NCBI GenBank assembly: GCA_015499985.1
Contig: JAAAUF010000949.1
Span: 1-15,563 of the forward strand
DNA from: Haplosporangium gracile
Lineage: Eukaryota > Mortierellomycota > Mortierellomycetes > Mortierellales > Mortierellaceae
Direction: 5' to 3'
Length of the DNA: 15,563 nucleotides
Part shown: piece by piece, positions 9,340-15,563 of the stretch
Layout: each line of letters begins with the position of its first letter
How positions within the stretch are numbered: position 1 is the first letter of the stretch
The notes under the pieces: generated by a model
Told to the model about the DNA's origin: nothing
What the model saw: only the letters and a program-made list of their open reading frames with translations
Databases searched by the model: none
Made by a program: the position numbers and the translations under genes

Positions 9340-9560
9340 GACTTTTTCTCTTTTTTTGCTTTCCCTTGAACACTTCTTTTCTTTTTCACTTTCTCTCCAC
9401 ACTTTTCTCCTTCCCTCCTCCTCCTCCTTCTCGCATTCACTCGATCGCCTTCTTCTTCCATTCATTCTCTCTCTCTTGCATGACCCATTGACTTCTCTTC
9501 TCCGCTTTCTGATCATTCATCAACCTCTCCACTCTCTGACTCACAGATCCAGATCAACTT
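9340..9560 (+). promoter_or_regulatory. Pyrimidine-rich leader/promoter of the OSGIN-like gene
   Basis: The plus strand is almost continuously C/T here, immediately before the start codon. CT-rich blocks often precede or overlap transcription start sites in fungal genes. A short upstream open frame (ATG ACC CAT TGA) begins at 9480 and would be in the leader if transcription starts before it. Confidence 0.45.
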
Positions 9561-9593
9561 CATTCACTCGACACATTCATGCACACAGAAACC

Positions 9594-12500
9594 ATGTCTA
9601 GCTCGCATTCATCCTCACTCAACAACAACAACCTCTCCACTTTCTCTTCTTCATGCAGTCAACAACAGCACTCTTCTTCTCATTCACAGCTGCATGATCA
9701 TACACTGCCAGCCGAGACTGATGTCGTCGTTGTTGGTAATGACTTTTTTAAAGAATAATAATGAGGACGTTGTAACTTGAAAAAACAAAAAAAATACAAC
9801 CCAGCTACGACATACATACATACTTACCACATTCGACCTGCAGCTGCTCACTCTCTCACCCAGAGAGGATGATACTATATTCTGTCTTTCTATTACATCG
9901 AGAGTTTTTAAAACTGAACCAACCTCCAGTGTTATTCTACCAGTCCTCTTTCAACCCCATACTCCGCTTTATCGCACACTTTTCCCGGGAAAGGGTCTAT
10001 CGATGTCTTACCTTCCTCCTGCTGCCATCTCACTACCCGTCTTACTCACATTTTGTTTATCAACTGACTTCAACAGGCAATGGCCCCGCCGGGATCCTGA
10101 TCTCGCTTCTCCTCAGTGGGTTCGAACCTTACTACCACGCAGATCCATCGTGCCCGCATCCAGACCCCATCCTCCATCGCATGCTTACTCCTTCATCCCT
10201 ACAGGGTTGCAGGCCACGATCCATGCTCAAGCAGGTAAACACACTTGCCTTTGTTCAATCTTGTTGTCGTCCAATTGGCTCTTATCTCTCTCATTCTTCC
10301 AATACCCTATGCCCTTGGACATTCAACCTTTTTTTATTTCAACAGACAAAGAGGAAGAGCACCTGTGCGTTGAAATATGGATGGGTAGTGTGTGTCATGC
10401 ATAATCGGTCTTGGGTCTCATTCTCTTTGTTCCTCTGTGGCGCGCATCTATCTCTGTTTTTCGGTTGTTTTTTTATTTCGATCTTCGGCTTTTAGTTTTC
10501 CTTCTCCTTTTTTCACGTATACTTTGTTTGTATATGCCTGTTTCTCCCGATGGATTATTAATCGACAATAAATGCGCTGTCCTGTTCTAACAAAAGAAAC
10601 CGAGGGAGAAGGACAAGAGTGAAAAGAAGGAACAGTAAGGAGAGCAGATAGCGACAATCAACCCAAATCAACCAAAAACAACAAAAAACTTTCAATGCAC
10701 ATTCTCCCCCTGCCTTGCCCATCATGCCCTCTCTCTTTCTCTCTCTCTCTCTCCCTACGCCTCTCAATTGCTCCCTTCCCTCTACCTTTGTCTTTGCCCT
10801 TACCCCTGCTTTTCTTTTTTTCCTTCCTTTTCCTTTGCCGATTTACCTATGTCGTGTGTTTGGTCGATGAGCATTGAAAGAAAAATCTTGTCCGACGCGT
10901 GCGAGTTTTCTTTTTTTTGTTTGTTTTGTTCCTACCGTATCATTGTTTCTCTAAACCCCCTGAATGTCGTTGCACAACAGACACGGCCCTCCCTTCCCTC
11001 GGAGATGTTAATCCCATCTTTTTTCGCCTCTTCTTATGACTGGTGGCTTTTTTTTCCTCATCTTTCGTTCCCCATTCGAATTCTCCTTTCTTTTCTTTTC
11101 CTTCTTGATCGTAAATGGAATTGCCCCCCTGAAATGCGGGAACCATCAATATCTGTGTTGGCATGTGCATGCGCACAGGTCGTAAATCTAGTTCTGTGTG
11201 GTCCCCCCCTCCCCCCCTCTTTTTTTTCTTACTATTTCATTGTACAGCAATAAACACATTCACACTCCTGAGACCATCGTGAGAGAAAATAAGCAAAAGT
11301 TGTAGCTCAAGAGAGCTGAAACAACAACGATTTTGCGTGGGATCGAATTATTATTTTTTTTGAATGTGAGTGTGAGAAGTGAGCAAGCAGAGCGATTAGT
11401 AATGATTTCAGATGACACCATCTGGTATCAGTAGGACTTTTTATTTTCTCCCTCGTACAAAAATCAATTTCTGCGCAGACCCCCTCTCGCTCTCTGTCTC
11501 ATCCCGCACAGAACAAACATTTTTTTTTTTCATCCAATTGACTTCCTCTGCCGCTATGCATGAGTGTTTATATGAGTGAGTGTACGCCCGTGTGTCGTGG
11601 TTGAACGTGGATTCAAACAAAACTGCCGTTATTATTATTTCACATCATCGCGTCTCTCTACACCTCGACATCTCGATTCATTTTCGCGCACAATTTCTGT
11701 TTTTATCCCTGCTCCACACCACTTTTCCACGTGTTGTGTAGCACGCGTCTAATCACACACAAGTCTACCGCCATTCAACCTAATAGGACTTTGTGCAGCT
11801 TACAAACCACATCCAGCATCAATTGGCTGAAGCAGGCAGAGATGCCAACCCAATCTCGGCCATGTTCGACTCCCTCGCCCACCCTCAACTTGATACCCAT
11901 CGTGGTGAATACCCCACATACCTCAAATGGCGTCAATCCACGCCATCCCATTCTTTCTGTAATACCCCCACCACCATCAACAACAACAACAACAACAACA
12001 ATCCCATTTTATACAGCCCGCCTCCTACTCCTACGCTCAACCAAAACCAGAATCAGGACCAAGGAGTCGCTCATCTTTCAACCCCTGCAGAAGCATCTAC
12101 AGTCAGACCCCACGTTGTCCTCGGGCGCGGGGATGTTGGCGGCATTTGGGCAGACATGGGACACGACCACAATCAGACTCTCAGGTATAATTTCTTGTCC
12201 TTGTATGCTATACTGAATAAAATTGCACCCCGGAGAACTAACCGACCAAAATATTTTCATATGGATGATATAGTTATAATGAACACATGGAGTTGCCACT
12301 GTATTCGTTCGCGGATTTCATTCGGGACAACCCCGAATACGACCGTAACCTGGAGCGCCCACTTCGGTCGACTGTCTCGGCCTACTACAAGGCGCATGTT
12401 CAACATACGGGAATCCAGTCCAATTTCTCCAACTACACCACCGTCACCGGAATATACCATCTCAAGGACATGGAGCACCATTGCTGTTGTGGACTGGATC

Positions 12501-15133
12501 CGCGCGATTTGACAAAGGACAAGCAGACGGGGTCTCTAGGACACAATCGTCGACGCACGGAGGGACCTGAACCTTGTCAGATCTGTGCGTCTTGTCGTTA
12601 CGTGATTATAGGACATGTTGATTCACCCTCGACCCACCAGCATTCGTTAAAGAATAAGAGGACAAAGTTTATGATCCGCGCAAAGACGGTGGTGTTGGCG
12701 ACAGGAACATTCGACCAGCCCAAGAAACTGCCAGCAGCAAAAGCCGACCCCTGTGCACTCCCCGCTTCGCCTACAGCCATGATCCAGCAGTCTTTCAACG
12801 ACACCCGCCAGCTCGAGGAATGGATAAAGCGGCACGACGGACCTGTTTCTCATCGGTTAACTACAACTGTCGCTTCGCCTCCACCTTCACCATCACCACC
12901 ACCGTCTATGCCTCTTCCCGCCACTGAAAATTTGCCGCTCTCATGTTCGTCGATGTCTAAATTGCCGATCGTGATAGTGGGAACAGGACTCTCAGCAGCG
13001 GACGCGATCCTTTTGATCCACGAGAAGCAGCCCTGGCGACGCATCATCCACATCTATAAGCACTTTTCGGCATCGGAACCATCACCACTCAAGAGATGCC
13101 ATCGTGATGTCTACCCGGAGTACAACTCAATCTGGATGCGGATGAAGCGATTTGCGACATTGAAGAATTCGGTTCAGTCGTACCAGCATCCCAAAGAGGG
13201 CGAGCAGCCGTGTCGTGTCTTTGGTAATGTTGACAAGCAGTCGACTTGCGAGCCATGCAAGCAGCTGTTGTCTCAGGAGGAGCAGGGTCAGGATCGTGTC
13301 GACGAGTTTGCTCCACTCTGCTCGGCATGTTCGTACAAAGGTTTGCCTGATGCATCGGTCTCGAGCTGGGACCCAGTGACAGGACAGATCGTGTTGGTTC
13401 TGAGCCACGGAGTTGTCATTCAGGAACAGGTCGCTGCGGTCGGAGTGTTTATTGGCAAGCAGGTCCATATGGGGTTCTTGAAGGGTTCCCTTGCCCAGGA
13501 GATGCTGTCGTCTTCACCTTCCTCTTCTCCTGGAGACAACTCTGCTGATGGACCGGGACTCAGTGTCGGTGAAGCAGGCAGGATTTCGTTGAGAGCAAGG
13601 GACACAGGGAGGAAGAGGAGCAACAGTCAGACAATCAAGGAGCTGGCGGTCGATATCCTAACACCACCTTGTACGCCACCACGGTCACCTACTCTTCGAC
13701 CAGCGGGAGTAATGGATTCTACGACGGCAGCGCGACAGCAGTTTTGGCACAAGCAGGCTCCCGAGAGTCTGCGTCGCTGTCGCAAGGGTTGTTCTTCCTC
13801 AGATATTCCTTCTTCGTCCACTTCAAATGTCGAGAAGGAAAAGAAGGAGGTGGTTCAGGAATTGGAGGATGGATGCAGTCAAAACGAGCAACAAGGCGAC
13901 CAGGAGGAGGAGAATGAAGAAGAGGACGAGCAGTCAGATCCTTCACAGGTGTTGTCTCTGCTAAAACCCCTTGCGTCAGACATGTACAACTTTCGATTGA
14001 TCCCCAGCTGCATTGTCGAGCCCGTTGTCGTTCACCAACGAGGAGCCATGGTTCTTTCATCGTCCCTTTCTGTCTTGTCCTCCTCTGGTGTCGGCGCAGG
14101 CACGGCGCCGATGACTCTTTTGACCACCGCACCAACGTTCCCCACCAAGGCCAAGAAGTGTACTCGTCTGCCCTGTTACCCGATCCGACGATCATCCCTT
14201 GCTGACTCGACTACGAAATCCTCTTCTGCTTCGCCCGAGAACGAGAGTATCAAGATGGTGACTGCGACGACGCTCATCAGAACAGCAGCGACTACGGGCG
14301 ACGAAGTCCAAGAAGGAGGCGGTAGCCTCAGCGACGCGGCAAGTCGAGTTGGCAAGAGCATCAAGGCTATGTCGAGTGCATGTATCTCGATGCCCTGTTC
14401 GCCTCTCTTGGGATCGCGGATTGTCTGTCCGACTCTTTCTACTCCACCGCTGTTGAGTCTTTGTGCAGCCGCGGCGAATGTGTTGACCAGTTCAATGACA
14501 ACCTTGACACCGCGGTGTTCTTTGATCTCTACCTCTGCCGTGGTCTTCAAATTTTCGTCTTCCTCTGCTTCGTCTTCGTCGTCGATTCTGTCGTCTAGAC
14601 GGTCCTCGAGGTCTTCAAGGTCTTCATCCATCTCGTCATTGGCCCTCTCGACAACGACATCACTTGACTCGCACAATAGGGCTGTTGCTGCATCTGCTGC
14701 GGCCGTAGATGGTACGCAGGCTGTTGCTGTAGTTGAAGTGTCTAGTGTTGTGGATGATGATGAGCCCAATGGCGCTGATGTTACTGTCGTTGTCACTGAT
14801 GACAAGGAGGATATGGATGTAGAGGAGGGAGAAGAGGGCTACCTTGACTACAGTCACGACGACCAGGGCACTAGTGAAGTCGGATTGGTCGAAGATGTTA
14901 AGAACGATGAGGATGATAGCGATGATGATGACGAAGAAGAGGAGGGGGAGGGGGAGGGGGAAGATGTGACGCCGTATTCTCCACCAGCAACTCCTGCAGA
15001 AAAGCTAATTGAACCTCGGACGGACCATTCTATTTATGCGGCGGGGGCGATTACAGGATCTAAATTTGTGCGCTATGTCCTTGGAAATGGGGTTGCTATC
15101 GTCGCCGACATCTTGCGTAGCGAGGTCGTGTAG
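9594..15133 (+). CDS. OSGIN: OSGIN-like FAD/NAD(P) oxidoreductase with giant insert, 4 exons
   Basis: Member of the oxidative-stress-induced growth inhibitor family, flavoproteins of the FMO/pyridine-nucleotide oxidoreductase type. Exons are 9594-9735, 10077-10234, 11787-12184 and 12274-15133, giving 1185 residues; animal OSGINs are about 500. Motifs in order: FAD-binding DVVVVGNGPAG (43-53; the G48 codon is split by intron 1), then GILISLLLSGFEPYY; ANPISAMFDSLAHP; HVVLGRGDVGGIW (209-221); MELPLYSF (238-245); VVLATGTFD with ATG at 375-377; second Rossmann loop IVIVGTGLSAADA (G469-T-G471); YPEYNSIW; FIGKQVHMGFLKG; and the terminal FAD-contacting segment HSIYAAGAITGSKFVRYVLGNG (1151 on). About 510 residues of Ser-, Pro- and acid-rich sequence separate the last two. 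Start 9594 has A at -3; an in-frame ATG at 9579 has a poor context but would add five residues. Intron positions are inferred. Family assignment is strong; substrate is unknown. Confidence 0.9.
9736..10076 (+). other. OSGIN: OSGIN-like intron 1 (341 nt)
   Basis: Donor GTAATG at 9736, branch-point candidate CTGAC at 10064-10068, acceptor CAACAG ending at 10076. It is a phase-1 intron that splits the first glycine codon of the GxGxxG FAD motif; joining restores VVVVGNGPAG exactly. Confidence 0.85.
10235..11786 (+). other. OSGIN: OSGIN-like intron 2 (about 1.55 kb)
   Basis: Donor GTAAAC after CAG at 10235 and acceptor TAATAG ending at 11786, with CTAAT at 11749-11753 as branch-point candidate. 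Joining gives SMLKQ-DFVQL, which parallels the 'DQDL' segment of animal OSGINs. An in-frame alternative acceptor, GTGCAG ending at 11798, would remove four residues (DFVQ). The interior is pyrimidine-rich, with long CT and T runs. Open frames inside it (for example 10768-11253) are low complexity and not supported as genes. Confidence 0.7.
10728..10754. repeat. CT-rich microsatellite in intron 2
   Basis: Mostly alternating CT dinucleotides with a T-run interruption near 10736-10738, in the pyrimidine-rich part of OSGIN-like intron 2. Confidence 0.8.
11979..12002 (+). repeat. OSGIN: (AAC)n coding for eight asparagines
   Basis: Seven AAC codons and one AAT, giving N165-N172 in a linker between the MFDSLAHP segment and the HVVLGRG segment. 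The linker is expanded compared with animal OSGINs and is probably disordered. Confidence 0.85.
12185..12273 (+). other. OSGIN: OSGIN-like intron 3 (89 nt)
   Basis: Donor GTATAA at 12185, branch point CTAAC near 12238-12242, acceptor ATAG ending at 12273. It is a phase-2 intron; joining completes a serine codon and yields QTLSYNEHMELP, matching the 'LTISF..WMELP' region of the family. Confidence 0.85.
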
Positions 15134-15563
15134 ACATGTTCCTTTTTATTTTATTTTTTTTTTCTTTGTTCGTTTTTGACCTCGTATTACATTGGAGCAA
15201 ATGTAACAACAAAATGTCGTAGACGCTTGTTTATATCCTTTCAGTTTCAAAAATTAACAAAGCAACATTCTGTATCATAGAGAATTTTCTCCATTTCTCA
15301 TGCTTTCTTGTATGCTCCTTTGTTTTTGACTGGCTAAGTGCATGCATGTTGGGCAGAAAATGCATCAATTGGTATGCTTGGCAAGCCCCCGCTAGCATGA
15401 GTATGACTAGAGAGAAAATACCTTTCCCTCTTTTTTTCCCTTGCATTTTTACATTTTGTTATTTTTTACTTGAGCCCAAAAGCCCAAAAACTGACGGCGT
15501 ATGGTCATCGCCCCCTCTTATGGTGGAGATCTTGTCATTTGATGGATGTCCAACCGAAAAAAA
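15134..15563. other. 3' flank of the OSGIN-like gene
   Basis: A T-rich run lies directly after the stop codon. A 7-bp inverted repeat (TTACATT / AATGTAA with a 6-nt loop) lies at 15187-15206. No canonical AATAAA is present on the plus strand in this stretch, so the poly(A) site cannot be placed. No gene is seen up to the window edge. Confidence 0.55.

Larger units (their letters stand above)
7602..9593. other. Divergent intergenic region
   Basis: Two kilobases between the divergently transcribed WD-repeat and OSGIN-like genes, expected to hold both promoters. It contains poly-A/T runs, one CRE palindrome, two CACGTG boxes, a pyrimidine-rich stretch at about 9340-9560 just before the OSGIN-like start, and isolated strong splice-donor-like sequences (see findings). 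No open frame shows domain content. A minus-strand frame ending at 8461 (...LKDTKSVIGRRAI) looks somewhat protein-like but has no recognisable family. Confidence 0.65.

Noticed and set aside
9537..9543. TGACTCA, an AP-1/Gcn4-like site just before the OSGIN-like start
   Set aside because: A site of this type is expected about twice in a window this size, and another (TGAGTCA) overlaps the SHO1 start region at 2027-2033, so no weight is given.
10118..10128. GGGTTCGAACC, resembling a tRNA T-arm
   Set aside because: It lies in OSGIN-like exon 2 and encodes the conserved SGFEP segment; no matching acceptor stem or anticodon arm is present.
10768..11253. 161-residue open frame inside OSGIN-like intron 2
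   Set aside because: Translation is Phe/Ser/Leu/Pro-rich and caused by the pyrimidine tract; no domain, and flanking exons join cleanly across it.
11249..11254. AATAAA poly(A) hexamer on the plus strand
   Set aside because: It is inside intron 2, and the exons on both sides encode contiguous parts of one protein family, so it is not likely a gene end.
11396..11402. TTAGTAA, a Yap1-like element
   Set aside because: It lies within an intron, is only 7 bp long and has no supporting cluster.
14176..14805. 209-residue minus-strand open frame opposite OSGIN-like exon 4
   Set aside because: It is an antisense shadow of a frame shown to be coding by the conserved terminal motif further downstream in the same frame.

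Overview
This window looks like nuclear DNA of a filamentous fungus, most likely an early-diverging one such as a Mortierella-type (Mortierellomycota) fungus. The evidence is spliceosomal introns with GT/AG ends and CTAAY-type branch points, CAA- and CT-rich leaders, many long poly-A/T and polypurine tracts, and a fungus-specific SHO1-type osmosensor next to an OSGIN-family flavoprotein that is more familiar from animals. The lineage is an inference from general character; the fungal assignment is much firmer. I see no mobile element, CRISPR array, rRNA or convincing tRNA.

Layout: (1) 429-2034, minus strand: a three-exon SHO1 osmosensor gene with four membrane segments and a C-terminal SH3 domain, followed by its 3' flank at 1-428. 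(2) 2035-4553: about 2.5 kb with no convincing gene, rich in polypurine/polypyrimidine and short tandem repeats; it is the SHO1 upstream region and then the 3' flank of the next gene. (3) 4554-7601, minus strand: an intronless 1015-residue acidic WD-repeat-type protein resembling the fungal CRT10/DUF2415 group. (4) 7602-9593: a 2 kb divergent intergenic region with one perfect CRE palindrome, two CACGTG boxes, some isolated strong splice-donor-like sites, and a pyrimidine-rich leader before the next gene. (5) 9594-15133, plus strand: a four-exon OSGIN-like FAD/NAD(P) oxidoreductase, predicted at 1185 residues. Its terminal FAD-domain motif is separated from the rest of the fold by about 510 residues of low-complexity sequence. 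(6) 15134-15563: the 3' flank.

The three genes are independent transcription units, with no operon-like logic. Two can be tied to stress responses by family knowledge (SHO1: osmotic and cell-surface stress through a MAPK branch; OSGIN: oxidative stress/growth-inhibitor family), but nothing here shows that they act together. The most notable feature is the OSGIN-like protein: it is over twice the usual family length, has two cysteine clusters resembling metal-binding sites inside the oxidoreductase core, and carries a very long disordered insert in a region that is short in animal homologues.
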